Shown: positions 1-11,420 of the stretch, piece after piece
Numbering within the stretch: position 1 is the first letter of the stretch
How the letters are laid out: each line of letters opens with the position of its first letter
NCBI GenBank assembly: GCA_023653785.1
Contig: JAMKCH010014179.1
Span: 19,363 to 83,362 of the forward strand
Direction: 5' to 3'
From: Ophioderma brevispina
Lineage: Eukaryota > Echinodermata > Ophiuroidea > Amphilepidida > Ophiodermatidae
Length of the DNA: 64,000 nucleotides
The notes under the pieces: generated by a model
Seen by the model: the letters and a program-made list of their open reading frames with translations, nothing else
What the model was told of the DNA's origin: nothing
The model's database searches: none
Translations under genes and position numbers: made by a program

Positions 1-11
1 CAATGCATATT

Positions 12-57
12 AAGCATTAGTTGCGCAGGTTAAACTTTAATAATTGTTCACCTTTTT
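12..57 (+). repeat. Left copy of a ~45-bp direct repeat
   Basis: This stretch, starting AGCATTAGTTG and ending in TTTAATAATTGTTCACC plus a T run, recurs with small changes at 3971-4012. The two copies flank the LINE and minisatellite block. It may be a repeat-family fragment or a trace of duplication; it is too long for an ordinary target-site duplication. Confidence 0.5.
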
Positions 58-321
58 TTTCATAAACCGGTGCTATTAAGGACTCCCAGTATGAATCTTA
101 CCGAAGTGGTCAACATTTTTGGTGTCGAAAAAAATCACATTTCTCTTATTCTTCGTGATACCTATGAAATCTCTAGCTATATATGTTTAGTTATTTAGAT
201 GATATGAGCGAAAACGGGCGGCCCATTTTGGTCGGCCAATTAAAATAGTCTTACACATTCTATGGGGCTTATCAAAATCACGTTTTTAGCCTTATATCAA
301 AATGGATTGAAATACATCTTT

Positions 322-896
322 CTATCGTTTCCAAACACATTGGTTCTCAATATGATCCAGCCAGCCATAGATGGGTACAAAGTCTGGCTGCTTCACGAAT
401 TCCGCCAGGTCCTTGTCTGTGGCATTGTTGCTTCCCAGCAGTGGGCAGACCAAGAGCTGTTCCATCGTCTGTGGTGCTGTTCCACACTGTCTTGATCTGC
501 TTCCAGGTGCCACCACTTCTGCAAGGAAACCAAGATCGACCAATTCGGTTCCTCCTCAATCTGTTGAGGCATCGCCATTCATTCAGAGCGTCAGGAGGTC
601 AGGTTTGGAGATGTTCAATGGGCTCAATAGATGCTACTTGGTTTGTGGCAGCTTCTTTCTTTCACAGGCGACTCTCTTACGCCTTCATATAGATTGTTTT
701 AAGGGGTTGCACTTTGCTTTAGAAACTCTCTCTGGATGTGAGGCGGTTGGCAGCAGGTTCTGTCCAACATGGGTGGCTGAATCATTAAAAAATACTTGGC
801 ATCTACGCTCTTGCATGATCGCACGCTACGAACGGAGTCAGGTGGAGCAATTCCTGCTAGATGTATAAGTTTTCCGTCGATGCTGGACGGGGGCAT
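322..896 (-). pseudogene. LINE C-terminal tail relic
   Basis: The minus strand carries LIHLAGIAPPDSVRSV at 896-800 and APQTMEQLLVCPLLG followed by ATDKDLAEFVKQPDF at about 470-390. This matches the post-RT tail of Jockey/CR1-type LINEs, where a Cys-rich 'MEHLL.CPLL' segment follows the thumb. Several frames are needed to read through it. It forms the 3' end of the LINE that begins near 3258. Confidence 0.7.
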
Positions 897-1289
897 CCTG
901 TGATAAGCCCGCAGGAGGCATTTAACGCTGAATCAACCTTCTTAGTATTGGTGGGTGATCTATCCCATACAGGGCAAGCAATACTCTGCACATGAGTAGC
1001 AAGGTAAGTGCCGTCAGATCTTTGGGTATGTGGGCTAGCACCCCATCTTGTGCCAGTGAGTTGTTCAAGATGTTATGTTCGTGAACATACTTTACTCTTC
1101 GTTCTTCTCGATGTGGGTCTTATAATAGAGAGTGCGGTCAAGGTAACTCCAATGTAGGCAGGGTTATATCACGTGCTCGCAGGGTGTCAGACCAGGTAAC
1201 TTTAGCTGACGTTTGATTTTTGGCGTTTCACGTTGCGTAATGGAAAGCACACACCTGTGCCTTTGATGAATTTGCACGTAGGTGGTTTG

Positions 1290-2240
1290 CCTCATAATAA
1301 GGAGTGATTTTTGCATCCCAGGCTTTTGCGAGCTCTCTTCAACAAGATGAAGTCTGCATCTTGTGCGCTAATTCCAAGATCGTCTGCATAAATAAACGAC
1401 AGGTCTCCTGCACTCCTTGTTGGTCGTTGGTATAGATGTTGACATGGATGAAGCAAGCACGCTCGCTCCTTGTAGTAGTCCATTCTTGAGCCTACCCATC
1501 GGCTCTTCTTTGCTCCGAGCTGAACAAGAACATCATGTTTGCCAGCAATCCTTTGATAAGCTCCATTCCATCGCTTCCCTAGGTGAGTTCCAAAGTCTTA
1601 TTGAGTAGGCATCTGCTGGTTCGACGAACACATCTCCGTTTACCATACCCTTCTCGAAACCATCCTCAATGTGTTTAATTATTTGAGTACTTGGCTTGTT
1701 GTTGATTTCCGGCGAACCCTCTTGTTCTGGTGATATGTTCGTCTATCACAGTTGCAATACGGGTTTGAGCAGGAACGTTCAAAGAACTTGTAGGTATGGC
1801 TTAGGAGGTGATATTGTCTATAGATCGTGGGATTGGATGGATCTTTCGCAGGCTTTCTGATTGCCATACATGTGCTTTCTCCTTTGGGAACCTGTGGGAA
1901 ATAAAGCGGTGCAATTGTAAGAGCTCAGAAAGTCATGCCTTTGCAACGGTGGGCCGAAGTTTTCAGCTGCTCGGTTGAGATATTGTCAAGTCCTACTGCA
2001 GAATTTAGGAATACCGGGATCCAATTCGTGCATGTTGGGGCGAGTAAAACCAGGGTCCCCACAAACCTCTTACGGGATGTTCGTCTTCTTGGGCGTCTTG
2101 CTGGGCTGCACTTGCCATTTAAAAAGCAGTGGTTGCAACTGGTTGGCGTGACATTTGCTCTGTGGCGTTTTCTGTTGGATCCCCTCGGAGCTTTTCGGAT
2201 GGTAGACCATGCTTTCTTGCTGGTATGTGTCATATCGGTG
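1290..2240 (-). pseudogene. LINE reverse transcriptase domain relic
   Basis: Minus-strand frames give, in order: SKKAWSTIRK (pre-RT linker, about 2220), NGKCSPARRPRR, AVGLDNISTEQLK (RT block 1-2, the GxDxI step), IRKPAKDPSNPTIYR plus LLSHTYKFFER (the PKPGKDP...YRPISLL fingers motif, about 1860-1760), KSTTSQVLK, and SFIYADDLGISAQDADF (catalytic YADD, about 1390). These blocks lie in the right order but in several frames, so the gene is not functional. The product would copy LINE RNA into DNA at the nicked target. No intact version occurs elsewhere in the window. Confidence 0.85.
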
Positions 2241-2867
2241 ATTGAATTAAATATGCCAGGTTTTGATCTTTTCCTGGAGATCCTGTCCGAAACTTCCTCG
2301 CCTTAACCGAGAAAGGATCAGCCTTCAAACATGATATACTCTTGATACTCTGTAGCACATTCTCTGGAAAGGCCTGGTATAGATTCCGTCCTACAGCCCT
2401 TGGTATGGATCCATCCGAACAGCCTTGTGCACTAGTTGGGCAGATTTTGTAGTTATGAGGTTTTGGAGCAAATCCTCTTCACGTTCGGAATCCCATAATC
2501 ACCAGTGAATCCTAGCCAGTCTGCTCTCTTATACTTAAAGCGACGCTTCATGGCACTTTATTTGGCTTATATACTGCAAAGCGTTGACTTGGATCCGATT
2601 GTTCGATTTTTATTTAAGTTGCACATGGTCCAGACCAACTTGCTACACAGGTAGAAATGGTTTTGCTAAATATAGCTAGATCAGGTTGTAGCCTCTCTTC
2701 CATCCAGCCGGCGCTATGGTAATGATGGCAGAGCAGCTTAGGGTCGCGAAGGAGACGTAGATGTTGACTGTCTATCCATCTTTCGACATGCTTTTCCCGT
2801 CTTTGTTACTTCATTGTAGCCCCATTGGGTAACATTGCTGTTGCAATCGCCAATAAAGAAGTGTAGG

Positions 2868-3258
2868 TTTAGGTGGCAGTTCCCAAGGCTGGGTGCTTGA
2901 AGTCTATTGATGGAGGTTTGTATACTGGTGTAACTATGACAGAGCTGAGCTCAATGGTGAGCACTTCGATGTTGTTGTCATCAGACAATGAGGTTGCTTC
3001 TACTATGGTACCTGTTTTGACTTATATAGCACTTCCATATTGTCGATGTGGTCTCTCGATGGCAAGGACCATTCCTGGTATGTTTGGGCGGTGGTTATCG
3101 ATTCCTCTGTGGGTTTCCTGCATACATAGGACATCACAATGGAGATTGTTACACATATCAGCAATCATAATTACTTTTTGCATAAGAAATACCCTCCACA
3201 TTCAATGGCGCTATAGTCAAGGCAGACCTTAGAAAAGGCCTACGCTGAGGTCTAGTCA
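2868..3258 (-). pseudogene. LINE endonuclease domain relic
   Basis: On the minus strand the translation begins MTRPQRRPFLRSALTIAPLN, shifts frame, and continues through DVLCMQETHRG (the conserved QETH metal-binding Glu segment), then QYGSAIYVKTG, IEVLTIELSS and VTPVYKPPS. These are hallmarks of the apurinic-type endonuclease that nicks target DNA in LINEs. After a stop at about 2870 the reading continues in another frame with a weak FFIGDF-like segment (the GDFN motif) around 2840. There is at least one frameshift near 3170, so this is a relic. Adjacent lower-coordinate sequence encodes the linker and RT of the same element. Confidence 0.8.
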
Positions 3259-3299
3259 TGATATGGGTATACATAAGAAATGCCCGGGGGGGGGGTTCT

Positions 3300-3745
3300 C
3301 AGTGGAAAAGGGTAGGTACATATGTGCCGCCGATATGGGTCACATTTTCACGCCTTACTATGACAATGGGTCATTTTTCCCACTAGGCTACTATAAAGAT
3401 GGGTCACTTTTTGAGGTCATTGCTAATATATAAATGGGTCCATTTTTCAATTTTTGGTCGCATTTTACTATGAAAATGGGTCGATTTTTCCGATTTTCGC
3501 TAAAATCACAATGTAAATGGTTGATTTTCTGATTTTTGGAAAAAGTTACTATGAAAATGGGCCGATTTTGCTAAGATTACTATGAAAATGGTGCGAAATT
3601 TCAAAGCCAACTATATAAATGGGTCAAAATTTCAGGACCAACTATATAAATGGGTCATATTTTTGTACAATTTGGTCACTATAAACTTGGGTCGATTTTT
3701 TACCCGATGGACGCACACCCGTACCCAATTTTGGGTCGAGTACCC
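3300..3745 (+). repeat. Degenerate minisatellite (ACTATGAAAATGGGTC-type)
   Basis: At least ten imperfect copies of an ACTATRWAAATGGGTC motif, each followed by a T-rich spacer such as GATTTTTCC, occur at intervals of about 30-50 bases. Copies are easy to see at 3410, 3430, 3470, 3550, 3610, 3640 and 3680. The open frames crossing this stretch are products of the repeat and not genes. Confidence 0.8.
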
Positions 3746-3970
3746 CCCTCCCCCCGAGAAGAAATGATGTTATGGAAAACAGTGTTTGGTGGCGTAGAGA
3801 TTAGTTCACTGAGAGCAGTTACTAACAGAGGAGACCACAAGACGGTTCTCTACTTCTCTCCTTTTGAAATACATGTATCAGCATGAAACTTTACAGATGG
3901 AGTATGGAGATCAAGGTCGTTCAATCAAGAGAAAAATATAATATAATGGAATAGTAGCATCGCACTTTAG

Positions 3971-4012
3971 AGCATCAGTTAGATCAAGCTTTAATAATGT
4001 TCACCTTTTTAT
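3971..4012 (+). repeat. Right copy of the ~45-bp direct repeat
   Basis: AGCATCAGTTAG...CTTTAATAATGTTCACCTTTTT matches 12-57. It is followed by ATTGCAG|GATGCAGG, which looks like a splice acceptor, but no recognisable exon follows. Confidence 0.5.
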
Positions 4013-5640
4013 TGCAGGATGCAGGCGGAAGGGTGTGGATTTTCCATGAATACCTAACACATCAGCTGCAATGAAACATTTTGCTAATATCGTTATCCGG
4101 GTCTATATATTAAGATACGGAAGGAAAGGCATTGATAAATGACGAGGGAAATAATTTTAAAATATAATTCAATTTATACACTCAGTGCCAATCTCTACTA
4201 TACTCGATTCGCGCTGATATAGGGACATCCTGTACTTTTTTATGGGTGAGAGCTGTTTGTGAGGGGCGCACAGCTATTCAAATTTGCAGCACTCCTAGTC
4301 CGTACGTTCTTAATACTATATGCTCTACGATCAATACGATGTGCAGTGGTCTTAACATGGAGGGTCACTGGTAAAGGTAACACACGTAAAAATGTGAAAT
4401 ACTACCTGTATAAGGCAGGTGCGCTATTGAATCCTGAACATGGTAGCAATGGTTTTTGCGCTGTCCACACATGTGACATGGGGCCTATTCATTACTTTCA
4501 TACGTTATCTATACTCTAAACTAATACGACTAATACAATAGTCAATACCCACTTATAGATGGTCCAACGTAGTTCTTAATAGATGAAGCACTTTGGATAA
4601 AATATTTGGAAATTAAATTCTTTAGTCTAAATAATTCGGAAATTACTTTGTCAATGTACATTTAGGAACAGTGGTGAAGGATCATAGGCCTACAAATTCG
4701 TTCAATATGGCTCCACAAGGATACAGTGAAGACGTGAAAAATATCGTAATAAACATGAGGGCGTTTAATTCCTAAACACAGTGAAGTGATGCGAATTATT
4801 TATAAATCGATTTGCATTAAAACTGTACAAAGTTCAATTCAGAAAAGTACAGGAAACAAAATTAAATTTTGTACTTGGCCGTTTTCCTTTCAAGTCACTT
4901 TCTTTTGTTTGGCAGCGAAGCGACTTCTTGAATAGATTAAATTGCTCCTTCTCTATTTCACCGAATGGATATGACCCAAAACGTTTCCCAGCTCCTATAT
5001 CAGCGCGAATAAGTGAAGGTATTTTTGTACAAAAAACATTCATCAGATGCTGGTTGAAGGAGACCATTTCGGTTTGATAAGTTGCTCCTACCAACAAACT
5101 GTTGCAGATTGTATGTTATAGCGCCCTCTATATGCCCAATCTTCCGCCAGAAGAAAAGATGGGTAAAAAACTAGAGTTCGTATGAAAATCATATTTGCTC
5201 GCAATGAAATGTCATCAAATTTACACAGGATTTAGTTAGTGGAATAAATACTCCAAACTAGTTGTTAAAAGTGTATCGCCGATATGTTTTGTTTTATTCC
5301 GGTTTTCAAACAGCTGTGATGTAAATCCGAAAAGTAAACGAAATACTCTTATGCTCACTATACTACTCTATAAAATGTTGTGCGACACTTAATTTGAAAA
5401 TATTTGTTATAAAAGAAAAACATTTGAAACTATAAAATACGAATGTAAGTATTTGTACAATTAGACTGTAATATTACTAACACGATTTTGAGAGGGATAT
5501 CCTCAAATGTATATTCAAAGACTGTATGTGTATGTGAATCTTTGTTTGATGCATCTTCTCTTGTTTAATCTTTATCTGACATACGGATTGTAGCAATAGT
5601 ATCAAAAAATGAAACAGGAAATAATAACCCACCCTTAGAT
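4013..5640. other. No gene recognised
   Basis: Open frames here (for example 4259-4519 on the plus strand and 4834-5097 on the minus strand) have no recognised motif, no splice context and no neighbours that support them. The sequence is AT-rich and looks non-coding. Confidence 0.5.
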
Positions 5641-5653
5641 TACCAGTATGTTT

Positions 5654-5655
<2 letters not shown>

Positions 5656-5752
<97 letters not shown>

Positions 5753-5791
5753 TATATAGATGTATATATATCTATATATATATATATAGTA
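5656..5791. repeat. (TA)n microsatellite
   Basis: About 135 bases of almost pure alternating TA with a few interruptions. It produces a spurious Ile/Tyr-rich minus-strand frame (5477-5938) that is not a gene. Confidence 0.95.
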
Positions 5792-5862
5792 GCCAAAGAT
5801 GCGACGAACCGAGCATGTTTGGAAATTGAAGTAGGATCTCCAAGAGATACAAAGCTGCAGGT

Positions 5863-5949
5863 AAATTGTATATATTGGAACGAAGTACAGCTTAACTACT
5901 TCGCCAAGCTTTCGCTCTGTACACCAGAGCTTCCTCAAGGCAGTGAAAA
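5863..5949 (-). repeat. Left terminal inverted repeat (pLTR) of the Penelope-like element
   Basis: It starts AAATTGTATATATTGGAACG and ends CCAGAGCTTCCTCAAGGCAG. The reverse complement matches 7541-7630 at most positions over its length. Confidence 0.85.
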
Positions 5950-6963
5950 AAACATTCCACCTCAGAGTCTTTTGGTCAGGTCTCTATACCTCTATACCAC
6001 ACAAGGAAGGCATAGAGTCTTGTAGGGAAGCATTAAATAGTCGCCCCAACAAGTGTCCATCCACTGAGAGTCTCATACAAATGTTGGAGCTTACGCTTAC
6101 CTCCAATGTTTTTACCTTCAATAGTGAGTTTTTCCTTCAAACTTCTGGGACAGCTTTCGGGGCAAAATTCGCGCCTCCTTAGGCGATAATCTTTATTTAT
6201 GGGGTGGCTTGAAAAAGAGCTTCTCGGCAATGCTTCTTGCCGCCCATTTGTGTGTGGTTATAGATATTATATAGACGAGATATTTATTGATTGGACAGGT
6301 TCCGGGATGAGCGCAACAGTTTTATTGATCTTGCCAATCGTGTACACAGCACTATAAATTTAACTATTTCTCCTAATGTGTGAAATAAATTTCCTAGATG
6401 TTAAAGTAAAGCTCACAGAAGACCACAGAAATAATCTGATTTATACACACAACCCACGGACTCTCAATGTATTTACATCCTAAAAAGCTGGCACACCGAG
6501 ACACACTTATATCCAATTATACCATATGAGCAGGCTGTGCGCATTCTTAGAAAAGGATCTGTTCGGACGACGCCCATACTTCAGGAAGAGATTTAACCAA
6601 CTGGTGGATCATTTGTCGCAGGGGATACAAAAATTGGACAATGGTTAGGAATGGAATGAGGTGGAAAAGGCTGGTACTGTTGCTAGATTTCTGATGCTTT
6701 GAAATATTCTATCAAAAAGGCAATCGCAACGCGTTCCCCTTGTGACCACCTTTCACCCCAATTTGCCTCCCTTGCAGAACCTTATCCACCAAGCAATGGC
6801 CCACTTAAGAATCCCAAGTAGGCTCAGAAATGTTTTTCCTGAGCCAACGGTTATCTCTTACAAGCGTTATCCTAATCTTAAAGCTATCTTGTCCGGGCGG
6901 AAGTCAACCGAACAGATCTTCTGTGGGTTACAAGGTATGATTCTATGCAGCTGGGTGTTGTAA
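5943..6963 (+). pseudogene. Penelope-like RT relic
   Basis: Frame 1 gives GLYTSIPHKEGIESCREAL, then TSNVFTFNSEFFLQTSGTAF followed by GAKFAPP, which is the PLE RT block ending in the GTAMGTK.APP motif. Further on come a GWLEKE-like segment and YRYYIDEIFIDW-type residues around 6260 (the Y-x-D-D palm motif, here reading IDE). A connector, NLIHQAMAHLRIPSRLRNVF then EPTVISYKRYPNLKAIL, lies at 6770-6890. A stop near 6180 and frame changes break it. The usual role is cDNA synthesis during retrotransposition, often from telomere or target 3' ends. No N-terminal RT blocks are present. Confidence 0.8.
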
Positions 6964-7104
6964 ATTGTATTGTAAACGGTCTTTGTGCTGGATGTAAAAA
7001 TTGTGCCCATGTTCCAAATCACGGACACTTTTTTCACCAGTAACGTTACTTAAAATGCCCTATGAGATCCCGTTCAACCAACCTCCTTGTAGGTCTATAA
7101 GGCC

Positions 7105-7415
7105 AATTTATTTGATGGTTGTAGAAGATGCGGCTGCAATACGTCGGTTTGAGACCGGAAATGCATCAGACAGAGAATGAAACAATCATCGTCTACCAAT
7201 CAGCACACTATCGCAGTCATCCTGACAAAACCGGTTGCCGGTCATTTTTCCACCAATCGTCATTCTGAAAAAGATCTTAATTGACCGAATCGAGGAGTTT
7301 GGGCAAACCAGTCTAAATCCGTCGTTTACATCGCGAGCGTTTTTGGATTGATATTCTCAAAAACTAACAACCTCAAGGGCTCAATATCCCCCTAAAACAC
7401 TAGCTTCCATTTCTG
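7105..7415 (+). pseudogene. GIY-YIG endonuclease tail of the Penelope-like element
   Basis: In shifting frames the plus strand gives CRRCGC, then RMNNHR, KPVAGHFSTNRHSEKDL-like residues, IDRIEEFGQTSLNPS, and a final FLDILKTNN..GLN-like stretch. This is the order seen in the C-terminal half of PLE GIY-YIG endonucleases (…H.., GHF…H, E…, R.FWI..L.T..P.GLN). At least three indels are needed to align it. It follows the RT relic of the same element and precedes the right terminal repeat. Confidence 0.7.
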
Positions 7416-7540
7416 TATGGGTGTCCATATCCAGCCCCATCTGTTTTCGTAGTGATAATTTAGTGACCATAGTCATTTTATTTGGATTGTTACACTATTG
7501 CTTTTATATTTTGTTCTTGGTTTGGCTTTTTTATATTTAA

Positions 7541-7630
7541 TTTTTTTTTTTCAACTGCCTTGACGGAAGCTCTGGTGGACAGAGCGAAGTTGCGAGTAGT
7601 TTAGCTGTACTGTGTTCCAATATATATTGT
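7541..7630 (+). repeat. Right terminal inverted repeat (pLTR)
   Basis: It starts after a T run with CAACTGCCTTGACGGAAGCT and ends near TTCCAATATATATTGT. It is the inverted partner of 5863-5949. It contains a hairpin (AGCTCTG...CAGAGC) flanked by TTGACGGA and GAAG, discussed in the findings. Confidence 0.85.
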
Positions 7631-7639
7631 GTGCCATAT

Positions 7640-9470
7640 CTCAAGATGGGAGTTCTCTCTTCAGGCAAACGTTGAGCGATGCCTTTGTGCGTTGTTTCGA
7701 GTGCACAATCCCACACGGTACAGATAAATGGATTGTTTTTGCAAATATTAAGCATCAGCATAAGTTGCAAAAAAGCCCTTTAGTTCTGCTCATAAGTTGA
7801 AAAGGAGGTTGATGTTGAGTTTTGTTTTTTCTTTGCACGTAGATATTAGTTTATGACATGGTTTTGACTAAATGAAAATGTTTTTCAATGGTAAAAAGAA
7901 CGTCTGTTCAATGGGGGACGATTCATGGGGAAAAGGTATATGGTTCACTGCTTGGAACACAACCGCTTGAAAACCCCACTACAGTTGATATGAGACCATC
8001 CAAGCTGCGCTTATCCAATCATGGTACAAGGTTGGCATTTGCCGACACCATTAGGCGTAAGGGTCTTTATATTTTCCGTTTAGTTTATCGTTTACCTTAT
8101 GATAGTAAAGCTCTCTGTGCCGGAAGAACTCGTTACTGCGGAGCATTTCATAATAATAATCTGTACCTGCCAAATGCTAATAACTAACTGTATTCTGGCC
8201 AAGGATGCCTCCGCCAAAAGTGAAAAATATAAACAGGTTTAAAGGGAAACATTTTTTTATAATATCATGATGATAATATAATACAACAATAATGGAGTTA
8301 TCCTTAAAAAAAATAGGCAAATTTTATATTCATAAAAAGATTCTTGAACCATTTGCATTATCATTGCGGGTGTTCCAGTTTGCCATAAAGGTTCTTTTGG
8401 TGCGTAACGATAGGATACAGTTTACTTACGCCGGATCCATCTCCTCCATAACCACTTCCATTCTCTTAAATTTCCATTCTCTTCTTAACACTTAAGTGCA
8501 CAAGCTAAAAAAACTTCCGTAGTGCAAGGGGCGGGGGGGGGGGTTCATAAGGACCTAAACCAGATAACCACTTTCCATGGGAGTTTAATCAGGACACTAC
8601 AGAACTAAAAGGGGGGTCACGGAAGATGTCCGAACTTTTTACCTATGACCGATGGCCAATTGAAAGGGTCACTCTCCGCAAAAGAGTGGTTCGCAAATTT
8701 CCATCCTCAGGCAACTCAAATAATAAGGTTTTGAACCAAAGTAATTCATTATATTACTCTAAAATAACAATTTTAAAATAATTCTTGCTAAATTTATAAG
8801 CCAAATTTATACCATCTTGTATTTTTACTCAGAAACTCAAAATTCACATTGGGTCCTTTCCCAACGTAGACTTCAGTTAAGAGCACGGTAATGACAAAAT
8901 TAAAATTGACGCTGTCAGCCTTAAAAGGGTTACTTGATTAATAGATATTCATATTAATTAATTTGTCTAAGTATATATTACGCAATAAATCCCAAGGTTT
9001 AATTAATTTAATTTTAATAGTTATAAAATATCTTAATTTTTCACATTCCCGTTAGTGCCCAAGGGGGGGGGGTCCTAGGGACCCAACCTAATTATTATAA
9101 TGAAACCGTGGACGGATTTAAGTTATTTGTATCAGGAGAGCGTATGAATAAAGCAGACAATTAGCAAAAAACTTGAAAAATTGATGCGTAACCGAGAAAA
9201 TCGCAAAAACAAAATCAAAGTGGGTACGCTGTACCCCCTGGGCACTGTAAAACCTTTTTTTTTGCTCCCCAGTCCAAGTGGTCGTTCAAATGTTTGTTGC
9301 ACTGTTAAGCCATCTTCCAGTATTTCATCTGTTTGATGCACAAAATATTTCTTCCACAGAGCTCGCTGGATTTGTAATGAACTGCTGTTCTATAGTTTCT
9401 ATGTCGCTGAATGTTGTCCTGGCCAGTTGTTAATGTATTGTGAACAAAATTCTTCGGAAGTAACATAATT
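7640..9470. other. No gene recognised; AT-rich with two G-run repeats
   Basis: No coding motif was recognised; the frame at 7888-8187 has no family resemblance that I can see. Two related sequences, one near 8510-8550 (CCGTAGTGCAAGG plus a G run) and one near 9047-9085 (CCCGTTAGTGCCCAAGG plus a G run), belong to a family also seen near 54470, 54640 and 55190. Confidence 0.5.
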
Positions 9471-9479
9471 CCTGCTCAT

Positions 9480-11420
9480 TATTTATTAGACATCGAAAAA
9501 AGCTTTCGATTTTCTGTGGAACATGATTATTTGTTTGAAGTTTTAAAGGGCATTTAATTTGGGACCCAAATTTTCATCAGGTGGATTGGAAAACATTTTA
9601 TTGTATAGGAGGAGCTATGGTTGTAATTAATGGTAAACCTTTCGAAAAAGATTTGCATAGAAAGGGGAGCGAATTTTTCAGGGGTGTCCGATCTCTCCCC
9701 TTTATTTCCTTTGCGCAATTGAGGTGCTTGCATTCTATAAGGAACAATAATATATCACTGGTATAAAAAAATTGGTTGAGTGGGAAAAAAAATCTTCTGG
9801 CAGATGACAAACTTGCGTGGACATGGTGATCTGGTCATTATTAAAAACTTTGTTTGACATACTGGGAAATTTGCTTCACGGTCAGCTCTAATAATTAAAT
9901 GTCATAAATCTGAAGTTATTCATATTGGTAGTTCTAAAGGTTGTGAGATTAAACCTTTTAGTAATGAAGGTCTGTGTATGGAAAGCTAATACCTTTAGAT
10001 CACTTGGTGTTAATTTGTCTATAAATGGGATCCCTTTATGAGTTGAATTGTTGTCCCTCAATTAACTCACATTCAACAAATATTAAATTGTTGGCGGTCA
10101 AGAATTTATCTTTTAATTGGAAAAAGTACAGTTATTAAAAGTCTTTTATTGCCACAACTCCTTTATTTATTCTCTGTTTTATGTATTCCCAATTCCCAGT
10201 CATTTTTAAGAAAGAGTGTAGACCGACCATTTTCTTTAAATTTATTTGGAAATGGTGCAAGGACAGAGTAAAAAGAAATACTTGTTCAATGACTATGGTG
10301 AGGGCGACTGTGTAATATTGCGTTTGTGAGACCTTCGGCAGGCCGTCGAAATGGTTGGTGACAGTTGTTAGATCCTATTATGACAATTTTGGAAATATTT
10401 TGGAGACTGTGACGTTTCTTACACTTTGTTATGAATACGCAGCTGCCGATCTCTCATGTTTGGTATTTGTTCGTGATAAAATGAAAGACCAAATTGGGTT
10501 ATGGTACTATCACCTATCAAGACTTTGATTTGGTTGGAATCGTAATATTCGTCTTAAAACTAAAAAAAATTGTTTTACCGGATTGTTTGACCTTGGCATT
10601 CGTACTGTGGATGCCTTTATAGAGGGTATTACTTTTTGTTAAGTCATTTAAGACCTGTTCTTGAATTTGACATCTCTATAAAGATAGAAGGAAATACCAA
10701 TTACTATGAAGGCTTATTATTTGACTGGTTTTATAATCAAAGGATTTCAAGCAATATTTGTAACATTTTGAAAAAAACCAAAAACCAATAAAAATACAAA
10801 AATTAATTATTAATTTTAAAAGATAGTATGGCCCAGTTTGACACGATTTTTTGTTTGCACTTAGGCATGGAGGGTGATATATACTGGAGCAATAGTTCTG
10901 ACAATCATTGTGGGAGTAGTATTGAAACTCAATTGAAGATCATTTATTTTAAAGTCTTTCATAAGGCAATTTGCACCAATAGATTTCTATATAAGATTGG
11001 TAGAAATGATTCTAATCCCCACTTTGTCACTTTGTAATGAAGAGGAAACCCTATTCATTTATTTTGTGATGTGGATGTGGTAACACCTTTATGGGATAAA
11101 ATGATGACTTTATTCAGAGTAAAATTGGGGAGGATTTTCAACATTTTCCCATATCACAAAATGTTTGGTTTATATTTGAAGCTTGAGCACAAAAATGGTC
11201 TTTAATTTCCTTATTTTGTGTTTAAATTTTTTTACTTCATTGATGGCAAGTTTTTCAGAATTTGAATCCAAATTTTTCAGCTTAAAAAATTTGTGAAATT
11301 CTTAATTTCCCTACTGAACAATCTAAGATTGCTGAAAACAAGGGTACACTTTCCAAGCATTTTAAAAGGTTTTTGTTTGACCGTTTTGATTCTGCGGATT
11401 GACCTGATGGTTCCTTTGCT
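9480..11420 (+). pseudogene. L1/Tx1-type LINE reverse transcriptase relic
   Basis: Read across frames, the plus strand shows LDIEKAFD (RT block with the first catalytic Asp, about 9490), FIRWIKTFY / VVINGKP (about 9580-9640), RG..GCPLSPL-like and FAQLR..IRNNN-like residues (9660-9750), LLADD (catalytic ADD, about 9795), SGLIINLSKSEVIHIGSSKG-like residues (about 9880-9950), and an LGVNF step near 10005. A tail at 10900-11090 reads IETQLKIIYFKVFHKAICTN, RFLYKIG, then LCNEEEE and HLF.DCDVV..LW, which matches the zinc-knuckle end of L1/Tx1 ORF2. Many indels and stops show that it is dead. The 5' endonuclease was not found. Confidence 0.75.

Larger units (their letters stand above)
320..3258 (-). 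mobile_element. Decayed non-LTR retrotransposon (LINE) on the minus strand
   Basis: Read on the minus strand, this 2.9-kb stretch shows in order an APE-type endonuclease, a reverse transcriptase and a C-terminal tail, as in Jockey/CR1-like LINEs. The order endonuclease (high coordinates), RT, tail (low coordinates) is collinear, so it is one element. Every domain is broken by frameshifts and stops, so the element is dead. The clade is inferred from motif style only (IYADDLGIS, and a tail with MEQLLVCPLL). The CDS evidence is given in the three partial entries that follow. No poly-A tail or target duplication was identified with confidence. Confidence 0.85.
5863..7630 (+). mobile_element. Penelope-like element with inverted terminal repeats
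   Basis: An ~85-bp sequence at 5863-5949 recurs as its reverse complement at 7541-7630. Between them lie parts of a Penelope-like element (PLE) ORF: RT blocks, a connector and a GIY-YIG endonuclease tail. Members of this class are known to carry terminal repeats (pLTRs) in direct or inverted orientation, which fits. The RT sequence begins just inside the left repeat at a middle block (SGLYTSIPHKEG), so the N-terminal half of the RT is missing. The ORF has stops and frameshifts and the copy is dead. Confidence 0.85.

Noticed and set aside
5477..5938. Ile/Tyr-rich minus-strand frame of 153 codons
   Set aside because: It is a translation of the (TA)n microsatellite.
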